Positions 1-7,531 of a stretch of 11,791 nt of DNA are shown here, one piece after another. The notes under the pieces are model-generated. The model saw only the letters and a list, made by a program, of their open reading frames with translations. It was not told the origin of the DNA and ran no database searches. Every line of letters begins with the position of its first letter. Position 1 is the stretch's first letter. Source of the DNA: Pseudomonadota bacterium (GTDB lineage Bacteria; Bdellovibrionota_C; UBA2361; OMIW01); NCBI GenBank assembly GCA_900299205.1, contig OMIW01000059.1, positions 1 to 11,791 of the forward strand, read 5' to 3'. Made by a program: the position numbers and the translations under genes.

Positions 1-132
1 CCCCCCCCCCCTGTGTCAAATGATATTTTGGCTATTTGGATACGGTGTGCGAATTTGGCCTCTGAGGAGGCGCCGGTGATTGAGGAAGACCTTCGCGAAT
101 ATGCCGTGGTATCCAGATACCCCAAGCACTAG
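1..132 (+). CDS. C-terminal fragment of a HEPN-like domain protein (partial)
   Basis: Reading frame 1 is open from the left edge to a TAG at 130-132, giving 43 codons after the poly-C start. The readable part runs from about NDILAIWIRCANLASEEA to a terminal LREYAVVSRYPKH. The ending, an acidic helix followed by L-x-x-YAV-x-x-RYP, resembles the C-terminus of HEPN-domain proteins, which often finish with 'yaV.tRYPd'; these are frequently paired with minimal nucleotidyltransferases as toxin-antitoxin modules. That resemblance is from family knowledge, and the catalytic RX4-6H motif would not be expected in this short tail, so it cannot be checked here. It does not resemble the C-terminus of LivH, the gene usually found upstream of livM. 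The first 11 bases are all C, so the leftmost codons may be an assembly or contig-end artefact. Function is a tentative call. Confidence 0.4.
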   Translation, partial: PPPPVSNDILAIWIRCANLASEEAPVIEEDLREYAVVSRYPKH

Positions 133-198
133 CCCCATCCGCATTTTTCCCGCACCATACGGCTGTTGATCCTATGAACCCGCCATCCCGCTTATCCC

Positions 199-1320
199 AT
201 GACTACTGACGCTATCCTCGTTCGCCGCCGCCTCTCGACCGTTGTGCTTGGGTTCTTTGCGGTGCTGCCCCTTTTGGCCTCATTCGTTGAGGTGCAATGG
301 GGTAGCCATTCTTTGATGGCGGTCGTGGAGGGGGGGTGCCCCCTTCTTATCTTCGGGGTTCTGGTGGCGGGGTTGCACTTGGTGACAGGGACCACGGGGG
401 CGCTGCATCTTGGGGTGGCGGGGTTCATGGCGTTGGGTGCATACACGTTCGCTATTCTGGCGAGCCCCGTGTACCCCTTTCAGATTCCGTGGGGGTTGGC
501 GCTCCTCGGTAGTGGAGCGATGGGGGCGTTGTGCGGAGTGTTGCTCGGAATTCCGGTGTTGCGGCTGAGGGGGGATTACTTCGCGATTGTTTCGCTTGGA
601 TTTGGTGAGATTGTCCAGGATGCGCTCCGAAATATGGAGCCGGTCACCAAGGGGACGGTTGGGATCAATCCGATCCCGGGGCCGGTTCTTCTTGAGGAGC
701 TCGTAGGTGGGGAGGGGGCACTTGCATGGCTCGGCAAGGGAGGGTGGTTTTATCTCCTTTTTGCCATTCTCTCGGTGATTGTTGGAGGGGTGGTTGCAAT
801 CGAGAGGACGTCGCTCGGGAGAAGTTGGGCCGCGCTTCGCGATGATGAGCTCGCGGCGCGGTGCATGGGGGTTATGGTGAGCCGAGCGAAGGTGTACGCG
901 ATGATTCTTGGCTCTGCAGTATGTGGGCTTGCGGGCGGATTGTGGGTGAGCTATCTCGGCGCGAGTGGGGAGCCGGGTAATTACGACGTTCAGGTGTCAG
1001 TAATCGTATTGTGCGGGTTGATCCTCGGAGGGATGGGGAATATCTGGGGAGCAGTCGTCGGGGTTTTTATCATGGTTGGTTTTAATTCCCTCGTTCTCAC
1101 CCGAATCACCGAGTTCCTCACCGATTCAGGGTGGGTATCGTCAGGTAGTGTGATCGCGTCGCCTCTCAATTGGAAGTATCTCATCTTTGGCTTGTCGCTG
1201 GTGCTTCTGATGCGGTACCGACCAGAGGGGCTTTTTCCAGCGCATATTCGCCGGACCCCGGAGAGGTTTTTGCCCGATGGTTCTGGGAATGTGGCACGGG
1301 AAGAGAAGGAGCTCATATGA
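199..1320 (+). CDS. livM: LivM-type branched-chain amino acid ABC transporter permease
   Basis: Inner-membrane permease of a high-affinity branched-chain amino acid (or related amide/urea-type) ABC importer. The 373-aa protein is strongly hydrophobic, with about 8-9 candidate membrane segments, and shows the LivM hallmarks: V-TGTTGALHLGVAGFMALGAY (residues 63-82), PVLRLRGDYFAIVSLGFGEI (119-138), the cytoplasmic coupling loop GRSWAALRDDELAARCMGV (207-225), LILGGMGNIWGAVVG (274-288) and a C-terminal MRYRPEGLF (338-346). Length is normal for the family. No clear Shine-Dalgarno sequence precedes the ATG at 199 (the 20 nt upstream are pyrimidine rich), so translation initiation may be weak or the start may differ slightly; no better start was seen. 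It overlaps livG by ATGA, indicating translational coupling. The partner permease LivH and a periplasmic binding protein are not present in the window, so substrate specificity cannot be inferred. The 25-residue C-terminal tail beyond the last membrane segment is hydrophilic. Confidence 0.93.
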   Translation: MTTDAILVRRRLSTVVLGFFAVLPLLASFVEVQWGSHSLMAVVEGGCPLLIFGVLVAGLHLVTGTTGALHLGVAGFMALGAYTFAILASPVYPFQIPWGLALLGSGAMGALCGVLLGIPVLRLRGDYFAIVSLGFGEIVQDALRNMEPVTKGTVGINPIPGPVLLEELVGGEGALAWLGKGGWFYLLFAILSVIVGGVVAIERTSLGRSWAALRDDELAARCMGVMVSRAKVYAMILGSAVCGLAGGLWVSYLGASGEPGNYDVQVSVIVLCGLILGGMGNIWGAVVGVFIMVGFNSLVLTRITEFLTDSGWVSSGSVIASPLNWKYLIFGLSLVLLMRYRPEGLFPAHIRRTPERFLPDGSGNVAREEKELI

Positions 1321-2336
1321 CGGTGCTTACGATAGATCAGATAGCGATGCGATTCGGTGGGGTGATTGCGGTGGATAATGTTTCCCTCGAAGTTCGCGAG
1401 GGGGAGATCCTCTCAGTTATCGGCCCAAATGGTGCCGGAAAGACGACCCTCTTTAACGCAGTCACCGGCGTGTATCGACCGAGTGCGGGAAAGGTCTCGC
1501 TCGAGGGCAGGGAGGTGGCGCATCGATGTGGTGCCCTTGGCATTGTCTACGGGGTGATGGTTGCGGTGCTTACGGGAGCGCTTCTGACGATGCTGGTCCA
1601 CTTGCAGGCAGCATGGGATCACTCGATCAATTCCCTGTATGTGTATGAGGAATCATTCGACTGGGTGCTCTTTTTGAAGGTGCTCGGTGAATACTTCGAT
1701 GAACAATCGTGGTTTGCGACGTGGGGGATCGGAGCTGTAGCGGCGGTCGTTGCGGCGGCAGCGTATGGGGTGATTCGGTATCAGGGGATGATTGTTCCCG
1801 AACGGATCGTTCGGTGCGGGATTGCGCGAACGTTCCAAAATATTCGGCTCTTTCCCTCTATGTCCGTACTCGAGGTTGTTCTCTGCGGAGCTCAGCTCAA
1901 CCGGGTGAGTTCGAGACTGAATGAACGGGCCTTTCGTCGGGGTAAACGGCAGGTTAGGGAAGCGCTTAATCTTCTTGCGATGGTGGGTTTGGCTGATCGA
2001 GCAGAGCAGGGAGCTACCACCCTTTCGTACGGCGATCAACGTCGGCTTGAGATAGCGCGCGCGCTTGCAACACAACCGCGGGTTTTGTTGCTTGATGAAC
2101 CAGCTGCGGGGATGAACGAGGCTGAGAGTGCTCAGCTTGGTGAGTTGGTGCGGCAGATCCGCGATCGTGGTGTCACAATCGTTCTGATTGAACACCATAT
2201 GAGTCTGGTGATGGCGATCAGCGACAGAGTGGTCGTTATGCAAAACGGTCGAATACTCGCGGAGGGTACACCCGCTGAGATTCAGAGTAATGAGGCGGTC
2301 ATCGCTGCGTATTTGGGGAATGATCTGGTTGCCTAG
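1317..2336 (+). CDS. livG: LivG-type ABC transporter ATPase with an inserted membrane hairpin
   Basis: ATP-binding subunit of the Liv importer. The start chosen is the ATG at 1317, which overlaps the livM stop (ATGA) and gives 339 aa beginning MTVLTIDQIAMRFGGV; an in-frame start at 1170 lies inside livM and is rejected. Visible motifs are Walker A GPNGAGKT (36-43), Q-loop GIARTFQNIRLF (168-179, Q174), signature LSYGDQRRL (236-244), Walker B VLLLDEP (256-262), switch histidine in EHHMSLVM (292-299) and the LivG-type C-terminal tail EGTPAEIQSNEAVIAAYLG. All catalytic residues are intact. Family members are usually about 250-260 aa; the excess is one insertion, roughly residues 68-159, placed after the β-strand SLEGREV and before PERIVRCGIARTFQ. 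It contains two strongly hydrophobic stretches (about 71-96 and 134-154) flanking an acidic, aromatic loop. The frame is uninterrupted, so this is not a frameshift. It would tether the ATPase to the membrane (inference). Confidence 0.93.
   Translation: MTVLTIDQIAMRFGGVIAVDNVSLEVREGEILSVIGPNGAGKTTLFNAVTGVYRPSAGKVSLEGREVAHRCGALGIVYGVMVAVLTGALLTMLVHLQAAWDHSINSLYVYEESFDWVLFLKVLGEYFDEQSWFATWGIGAVAAVVAAAAYGVIRYQGMIVPERIVRCGIARTFQNIRLFPSMSVLEVVLCGAQLNRVSSRLNERAFRRGKRQVREALNLLAMVGLADRAEQGATTLSYGDQRRLEIARALATQPRVLLLDEPAAGMNEAESAQLGELVRQIRDRGVTIVLIEHHMSLVMAISDRVVVMQNGRILAEGTPAEIQSNEAVIAAYLGNDLVA
1518..1793 (+). other. Segment encoding the two-helix membrane insertion in LivG
   Basis: This in-frame segment encodes LivG residues of about 68-159. 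Two hydrophobic runs, IVYGVMVAVLTGALLTMLV (76-94) and WGIGAVAAVVAAAAYGVI (136-153), are each long enough to cross a membrane. Between them lie about 38 residues rich in D, E, Y, F and W, which would face the periplasm if both ends of the hairpin are cytoplasmic. Boundaries are approximate and rest on comparison with remembered LivG sequences, in which the strand after Walker A joins the Q-loop region through only a short linker. Confidence 0.7.
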
Positions 2337-2386
2337 AAAGAGGGCATGACGAACAGATGATACGGAAGAAAAAGAGAGGATGAATC

Positions 2387-3130
2387 ATGTCTGCGGAAAC
2401 ATCTCAGCTCCAGCAGTCGGGGAAAGGACTTTCGCTCAGCGGGGTTACCGCAGGATACGGTGGTATCACCGCTCTGCATGAGGTTTCGCTCGAGGTGGGG
2501 GTAGGCGAGTTTGTTGCGGTTGTTGGGGCTAATGGAGCAGGTAAGACGACTCTTCTGAAGGTTGCGGCGGGGCTTCATGCGGCGTGGCCAGGAGATATTA
2601 TTTTGGGAGGGGAAGTGGTAACCGCGCGGTCTGCCTCGGACCGTGCGAACAGTGGGCTCGGTCTGGTCCCTGAGGGAAGAAGGGTCTTTCCGCGAATGTC
2701 GGTTCGTGAAAACCTTCTCGTTGGAGCTCACCATCGGCGAGATAAGGCGGGTATTGAGTCGGATCTGGGGGCAATGCACGATCTTTTTCCTATTCTCGCT
2801 GAACGGCGGAGTCAGGCTGCGGGTACTCTTTCAGGAGGTGAACAACAGATGCTTGCGATTGCGCGGGCTCTGATGGGACGACCTCAAGTATTGCTCCTCG
2901 ATGAGCCATCAATGGGGGTTGCGCCGCTTCTGGTGCGGGCGATATTTGGGGCGATAGCGCAGCTCCATCGCGAGGGCTTGACGGTGCTTGTTGTTGAGCA
3001 AAACGCGAGACTCGCTCTCACGACGGCCTCGCGTGGGTACGTTATTGAATCGGGTCGGGTCGTTCTCGAGGGAGGTGCGAGCGCACTGCTCAATGATTCG
3101 CAGGTTCAGCGGGCTTATCTCGGTATGTAA
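2387..3130 (+). CDS. livF: LivF-type ABC transporter ATPase
   Basis: Second ATP-binding subunit of the Liv importer, 247 aa, normal size. Motifs are Walker A GANGAGKT (47-54), the LivF-specific Q-loop region LGLVPEGRRVFPRMSVRENL (91-110), signature LSGGEQQMLAIARAL (148-162), Walker B VLLLDEPSMGVAP (168-180) and VVEQNARLAL (202-211), where the position usually filled by the switch histidine has the EQN form typical of LivF. The ATG at 2387 is preceded by a good ribosome-binding site, GAGAGGA at 2374-2380. It starts 50 nt after livG, in the same direction, so livM-livG-livF is almost certainly one operon. It lacks the membrane insertion seen in LivG. A 15-residue polar N-terminal extension precedes the first β-strand LSLSGVTAGYGG. 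Confidence 0.95.
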   Translation: MSAETSQLQQSGKGLSLSGVTAGYGGITALHEVSLEVGVGEFVAVVGANGAGKTTLLKVAAGLHAAWPGDIILGGEVVTARSASDRANSGLGLVPEGRRVFPRMSVRENLLVGAHHRRDKAGIESDLGAMHDLFPILAERRSQAAGTLSGGEQQMLAIARALMGRPQVLLLDEPSMGVAPLLVRAIFGAIAQLHREGLTVLVVEQNARLALTTASRGYVIESGRVVLEGGASALLNDSQVQRAYLGM

Positions 3131-3231
3131 TGAATTGTGCTGTTTCGCGCTTCTGTTTCCCACAAATCTCGAGAAAGCAACTTATGACACGAAGGCGAGA
3201 AAAGCACGACGCACTGGGGGGAGAATCTGAT

Positions 3232-4305
3232 ATGGCAAGATCAAGCGCAAAACTTCCTCCGGTGTGGCTGCTAGTGGCAATGCTCCTGATCGGGGCCGCG
3301 TGGCTTGTCAGTGAACTTAAGGAGATGGTGGTACTGGTCGTGCTTGGGTACGCGATTGCGTACGCCATACGCCCCGCGCTTGCTACCCTGGAGGGGTGGG
3401 GTATGAGCCGTCAGGGCGGTGTGCTCATTATATTTGGTGTTTCCGTGGCAGGGTGTGGGGTGTTGGCGTTTACGATCCTCCCTACCATTATATCAGAGCT
3501 GTCAGAACTCTTCAGTCGATTCCCCAATTTTGTTGATATCGCACGGGAAAAGGTGCTGCTCCATTATGACAAATTTCAACACCTGGTCCCGGCGGCATAT
3601 CGGGGTCAGGTTGAGGAAGCAGCGAGCTCGCTGGTGCCGTCGTTCGGTCCTCAGGCAGTTAAGGGGATGCTCGGCGGATTGGTGTCGGCATTGTTGAGCG
3701 GGTATTCACTGACTCTGACGATAGTTAACATCGCGCTCCTTCCCTTTATTGTGTACTACCTCGCGGTTGATTTCGAGGCGATGCACGGGCACGCTCTGGT
3801 GCTCTTTCCGAAGCAGATGCGGAAAGGGGTTCGCGAGATGGCGGCTGAGGTCGACGTGTTGATGTCCGCTTTTGTGCGGGGGCAGTTCGTCGTCGGATTT
3901 ATTCTTGCGCTCCTTTTTATGGTGGCGTTGGGGCTGATCGGGATCGATCTATGGTTTGCTATTGCGTTGATATCTGGATTCGGAAATCTCGTCCCGTACC
4001 TTGGTTCGATGGTGGGAATACTCCTCGCGTCACTCATGGCACTGGTGACTTTTGGAGATCTCCAGCATCTTCTGATGGTGTGGGGTGCGTTCGGGCTCAT
4101 ACAGTTTATTGAAGGGTCGTTTGTGACTCCCCATGTCGTCGGCGATAAGGTGGGACTGTCGCCCCTTTCGGTTATCCTCGCTATTTTCGCGTTCGGCAAG
4201 CTTCTTGGACTTCTCGGGATATTTCTCGCGGTGCCGTTTGCCGCGATCTGTCGAGTAACGATGCGACATGGGCATCGATGGTTGCTGGCGCAGATGGAGG
4301 GGTGA
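3232..4305 (+). CDS. AI-2E/PerM-family membrane transporter
   Basis: Polytopic membrane protein of the AI-2E (UPF0118, PerM/TqsA-like) family, of which members have been linked to autoinducer-2 export or to Na+/H+ exchange; the substrate here is unknown. With the start chosen it has 357 aa, the usual family length. Two N-terminal membrane helices (about 11-27 and 31-48) are followed by another at 63-83, an amphipathic region (about 88-150) and further helices. Conserved family blocks are NIALLPFIVYYLAVD (166-180), FVRGQFVVGFILALL (214-228), GFGNLVPYLGSMVG (249-262), FVTPHVVGDKVGLSPL (297-312) and FGKLLGLLGIFLAVP (321-335). The ATG at 3232 is preceded by a GGGGGAG ribosome-binding site at 3216-3222; the frame is open to ATGs at 3184 and at 3130 (overlapping the livF stop), but those extensions are polar and have poor ribosome-binding sites. 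It follows livF in the same direction after about 100 nt and may be co-transcribed with it, though a functional link is not evident. Confidence 0.9.
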   Translation: MARSSAKLPPVWLLVAMLLIGAAWLVSELKEMVVLVVLGYAIAYAIRPALATLEGWGMSRQGGVLIIFGVSVAGCGVLAFTILPTIISELSELFSRFPNFVDIAREKVLLHYDKFQHLVPAAYRGQVEEAASSLVPSFGPQAVKGMLGGLVSALLSGYSLTLTIVNIALLPFIVYYLAVDFEAMHGHALVLFPKQMRKGVREMAAEVDVLMSAFVRGQFVVGFILALLFMVALGLIGIDLWFAIALISGFGNLVPYLGSMVGILLASLMALVTFGDLQHLLMVWGAFGLIQFIEGSFVTPHVVGDKVGLSPLSVILAIFAFGKLLGLLGIFLAVPFAAICRVTMRHGHRWLLAQMEG

Positions 4306-4352
4306 GGTGATAGATACTCATGGGGCTTTGATATTTCATCCGTGAACCTCAA

Positions 4353-6314
4353 TCAGTGAGCCATTTCAATTTGCCATCTGAAGTCGCACGGGAGAAGAAG
4401 TGGTGGCGGACTATAGTTGTTTTTTTGAGCGATACTTTTCCTCTGTGCGGTGAGCACAAACTCGTGGATACGGGCGCCGATCTCGGCGTCGGTCATCTCA
4501 TGTACTTTCCTGGCAATTTCGTCGACCCAGTCGTATACATTCTGAGGGGTGCAGTAAATGGAGTGGACTGAAAATACCTTGCCGAACGTCGTGGGCGTTC
4601 TGGTTTCTCCTGATGAATAGAGCACCTCAGAGAGTTTCTCCCCCTCGCGGAGGCCGGTGAAGATTATGGGGAGGTCGCGCCGTCCGTAGAGGGCACGGAG
4701 CTTTTTAGCGACATCGACGATCTTGAGCGGTTTCCCCATGTCCAGCAGAAATATCTCGCCATCTTCACCAAGGGTACCGGCAGTCAGTACGAGGTGAACT
4801 GCCTCACGTATCGACATAAAGTAGCGATCCATTTCGGGATGGGTGACGGTGAGCGGTTGTCCCGCGAGGATCTGTTGTTTGAAGAGGGGAATAACGCTTC
4901 CCGAGCTATTAATGACGTTCCCAAAACGAACAACGGCGGTGTGCAGGTGAGGGGCGAATCTATCCTCGCTGCGGAAGTGATTATTGACATCACCCACCAT
5001 CAGCTCCTTTATCCGTTTGGTTGCGCCCATCACACTCGAAGGGTCTACAGCTTTGTCGCTTGAAATGAGAACAAACCTTTCAGCTCCCCATCGGCGCGCA
5101 CACGAGAGAAGGTTTCGTGTGCCGATTACGTTGTTAACGAATGCCTCGTAGCAATTGGATTCCAGGAGTGGGACATGCTTGTAAGCGGCAGCATGAAAAA
5201 TGATCTCGGGATGATACGTCGCAAAGGTTCGCTCGAGTCGTTTATGGTCGACGATTGTTCCGAGCACCATCTCTTTTTGGATCTCGGGGGCGGTGCGTTT
5301 AATCTCTTGCTCGATCGCGTAGAGGTTGTACTCACACTTATCGAGCAGTATGAGGCGATGTGGTGAAAAGGAAAGCACCTGTCGAACAAGTTCTGAGCCA
5401 ATCGAACCACCTGCACCGGTAATGAGCACCGTTCGTCCATGAATCTGGGCGTGGATCTCAGGGTCGACGGTAACCTGCACATCTCGGTTGAGGACTTCTT
5501 CAACAGTGAGTTTCGTTTTTGGTTCAAAGGGATCGGCGCAAGCTATCTCTTCGTAGCTCTGGAGATGTTTCAGTGGAACGTGAAATGAATCGCAGACATC
5601 CTTGAGCTCTGCCATTTTGAGTGAGGACAAACCGGGAATGGCCACGATAACCGCTGCGATCTGAATTCGCTCCTGAAGGATAGAGGCGAGGGCTGAGAGT
5701 GTCCCCAGAACGGGTACCCCGTGTACGCGGGTTCGGGCGAGTGCCGGTGCATCATCGAGGAATCCAATCGGTGCGTAGTTGAGTCGTGGTTGCGAAACGA
5801 TGGTACGTACAAACAGATGGCCCGAAACGCCCGCGCCGATCACGAGGATTTCGCGACGTGGTGAGAGAGGGTGGGCCTCAGCAGCGAAAAGTTTTTCGCT
5901 TACTGTTCTGACGGCGAGGCGAGTGGAAAAAACAAAGAGGAGGGAGAGGAGTGCTTCTCCGATGAAAACAGAAAGGGGAACCGAGGGAAGATCCATAAAA
6001 GGGAGAAGAGCAATGAGCACGCCAGAGGAGGCGAAGTGAGCTTTCGCGAGCAAGATCGCATCGGTAGGTGATGTGTAGCGCCATCTGGTGTTGAGCAGAC
6101 CGTACCAGGAGTAAGCAAAAAACCTCGTGTATACGAGAAGAATCAGGATGAAGGGGAGGATTTGCATCGCTTCTGAAATTGCGATAAGGGATTGGTCCTC
6201 AAAGCGAAGATACAGGCTAACGATGAAGGCGAGCACCGTTAGTATGATCGTTGCGATGCACGAGAGGCGTCGGCGAATGGTCGGATGAAGTGAAGCCACC
6301 TGTTCGAGGTTCAT
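4353..6314 (-). CDS. pglF: Membrane-anchored UDP-GlcNAc 4,6-dehydratase (CapD/WbpM/PglF type)
   Basis: Nucleotide-sugar dehydratase of the large, membrane-anchored SDR class. It would convert UDP-GlcNAc to UDP-4-keto-6-deoxy-GlcNAc, the first step of bacillosamine-type sugar synthesis. The 653-aa protein has four N-terminal membrane segments (about 18-37, 50-69, 86-106, 112-133), a first Rossmann fold with VIGAGVSGH (158-166), and a second, catalytic Rossmann fold with LITGAGGSIGSE (297-308). The active-site region reads ISSDKAVDPSSVMGATKR (417-434): S419/D420/K421 and, nine residues after the Asp, Met429 where classical SDRs have Tyr, then K433. The Tyr-to-Met change is typical of the large WbpM/PglF class. 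GLREGEKLSEVLYS (554-567) is the usual C-terminal family block. The ATG is preceded by a near-perfect AGGAGG ribosome-binding site (complement of about 6319-6324). It lies 59 nt downstream of the aminotransferase gene, which would act on its product. The last 25 residues are poorly conserved in character. Confidence 0.92.
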   Translation of the reverse strand: MNLEQVASLHPTIRRRLSCIATIILTVLAFIVSLYLRFEDQSLIAISEAMQILPFILILLVYTRFFAYSWYGLLNTRWRYTSPTDAILLAKAHFASSGVLIALLPFMDLPSVPLSVFIGEALLSLLFVFSTRLAVRTVSEKLFAAEAHPLSPRREILVIGAGVSGHLFVRTIVSQPRLNYAPIGFLDDAPALARTRVHGVPVLGTLSALASILQERIQIAAVIVAIPGLSSLKMAELKDVCDSFHVPLKHLQSYEEIACADPFEPKTKLTVEEVLNRDVQVTVDPEIHAQIHGRTVLITGAGGSIGSELVRQVLSFSPHRLILLDKCEYNLYAIEQEIKRTAPEIQKEMVLGTIVDHKRLERTFATYHPEIIFHAAAYKHVPLLESNCYEAFVNNVIGTRNLLSCARRWGAERFVLISSDKAVDPSSVMGATKRIKELMVGDVNNHFRSEDRFAPHLHTAVVRFGNVINSSGSVIPLFKQQILAGQPLTVTHPEMDRYFMSIREAVHLVLTAGTLGEDGEIFLLDMGKPLKIVDVAKKLRALYGRRDLPIIFTGLREGEKLSEVLYSSGETRTPTTFGKVFSVHSIYCTPQNVYDWVDEIARKVHEMTDAEIGARIHEFVLTAQRKSIAQKNNYSPPPLLLPCDFRWQIEMAH

Positions 6315-6373
6315 AAGTTCCTCCTCTTCTGGTGCGGTTATTGAGTTAGACTATTTTGCTTGAATTGTATGCC

Positions 6374-7531
6374 TCATGAATACATCAGGGCCGCGATAAT
6401 TCGCTCTATGATCTCCTCCTGCTCAACAGGCCGAAGTGCAGAACCGGAGGGAAGGCAGAGGCCCGTTGAAAAGAGTTGTTCACTGATTCCGTTTTCGTAA
6501 CGAGGGGAGTCTGCGAACAGGGGTTGGAGGTGGAGGGGTTTCCAGAGCGGTCGCGATTCTATCTCTGCGGTGGCTAACGCACGACGAACCCGCTCTCTTG
6601 CGAGCTCTCCCCAAACCTCTTCGTCGAAGAGCACGGTGGTGAGCCAGCGATTGGATAGGTATCCAGCTCGTTCATCGAGAAAGGTAATTCCCGGGATCTC
6701 TCCGAGATCGCGTTGATAACGTCGGTAAATTGCGCGGCGCGCTGCCACTCGGTGTTCGAGCATATCGAGCTGTGCGCGACCGATGCCCGCTGCGATGTTG
6801 CTGAGCCGGTAATTATACCCAACGGTTGAGTGTTCGTAGTGAGGGGCGGGATCGCGGGCCTGTGTCGCAAGAAACCGGGCCATCGAGGCAGCATGTTCGC
6901 TTCGGGTAAGAAGCGCGCCCCCGCCAGAGGTCGTGATAATTTTGTTGCCATTAAATGAGAGTACGCCGAACTCACCCCGTGTGCCCGTGGGCTCTCCCCG
7001 AATTGTCGAGCCGAGGGATTCGGCGGCATCTTCGATGATTGGGATGTCGTACCATCGAGCTATTGCCTGAATCTCATCCATCAACGCGGGCATGCCGTAG
7101 AGATGGACGGGGATGATTGCCTTCGGCAGTCGTCCGCGCCTTCGTATACGATCAGATATTGCCTCCTGGAGAAGGACAGGGCTCATGTTCCAGGTGCTTG
7201 GTTCGCTATCCACGAAGACTGTTTGAGCTCCAAGGTAGTGCACAGGATTTGCAGTGGCGGCAAAGGTGAACGATTGGACGATGACCTCATCTCCCAAGCC
7301 CACCCCGAGAAGAATAAGGGCTAGGTGAAGTGCCGCTGTGCCCGACGACAGGCAGACCACCTGAGGTGAGCCGGTGATGGAGCTGAGCTCCTCCTCAAGG
7401 TGATCGACATTCGGCCCCAGCGGAGCGACCCAGTTCGATTCAAGGGCGTCGTTGATAAAGGTGCCTTCGCGACCGCTCAGGTGAGGAGGGGATAACCAGA
7501 TTCTCATGGAGTGAGGGGTGTTCATCGGCAT
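6374..7531 (-). CDS. pglE: PglE-like UDP-4-keto-sugar aminotransferase (DegT/DnrJ/EryC1/StrS family)
   Basis: PLP-dependent sugar aminotransferase that would transfer an amino group to C4 of UDP-4-keto-6-deoxy-GlcNAc. The 385-aa protein has the family landmarks: RIWLSPPHLSGREGTFI (10-26) and SNWVAPLGPNVDHLEEEL (32-49), the PLP phosphate region SSGTAALHLAL (62-72), IIEDAAESLGS (165-175, PLP-contacting D168), the Schiff-base lysine K197 in SFNGNKIITTSGGGAL (192-207), GYNYRLSNIAAGIGRAQL (238-255) and ESRPLWKPLH (325-334). These blocks match my memory of Campylobacter PglE closely, so PglE is preferred over other DegT proteins such as WecE or LegC-type enzymes. A strong ribosome-binding site, AAGGAGGT, sits only 3-4 nt from the ATG at 7531; the in-frame ATG two codons later (7525) is better spaced and could be the true start. 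It is the first gene of a two-gene unit with the dehydratase. A small G-rich near-repeat overlaps its first codons. Confidence 0.92.
   Translation of the reverse strand: MPMNTPHSMRIWLSPPHLSGREGTFINDALESNWVAPLGPNVDHLEEELSSITGSPQVVCLSSGTAALHLALILLGVGLGDEVIVQSFTFAATANPVHYLGAQTVFVDSEPSTWNMSPVLLQEAISDRIRRRGRLPKAIIPVHLYGMPALMDEIQAIARWYDIPIIEDAAESLGSTIRGEPTGTRGEFGVLSFNGNKIITTSGGGALLTRSEHAASMARFLATQARDPAPHYEHSTVGYNYRLSNIAAGIGRAQLDMLEHRVAARRAIYRRYQRDLGEIPGITFLDERAGYLSNRWLTTVLFDEEVWGELARERVRRALATAEIESRPLWKPLHLQPLFADSPRYENGISEQLFSTGLCLPSGSALRPVEQEEIIERIIAALMYS

Noticed and set aside
1170-1316. Upstream in-frame start giving LivG a 49-residue extension
   Set aside because: It lies wholly inside livM. 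The ATG at 1317 overlaps the livM stop as ATGA and gives the normal LivG N-terminus.
1518-1793. Frameshift or gene fusion as the explanation for the LivG insertion
   Set aside because: The frame is continuous and both sides join the expected ATPase motifs in one frame, so it is an in-frame insertion rather than a broken gene.
1653-2243. 196-codon frame on the - strand opposite livG
   Set aside because: It is antisense to intact ABC ATPase motifs and has low-quality composition with no domain.
3756-4352. 198-codon frame on the - strand opposite the AI-2E-family gene
   Set aside because: It is antisense to a clearly conserved membrane protein and has a Thr/Ser/Pro/Arg-rich composition with no recognisable motif. 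It is a shadow frame.
4306-4352. Bidirectional terminator between the convergent AI-2E-family and dehydratase genes
   Set aside because: Only a 6-bp pairing (TGAGGT with ACCTCA) over a 37-nt loop can be drawn and there is no T tract.
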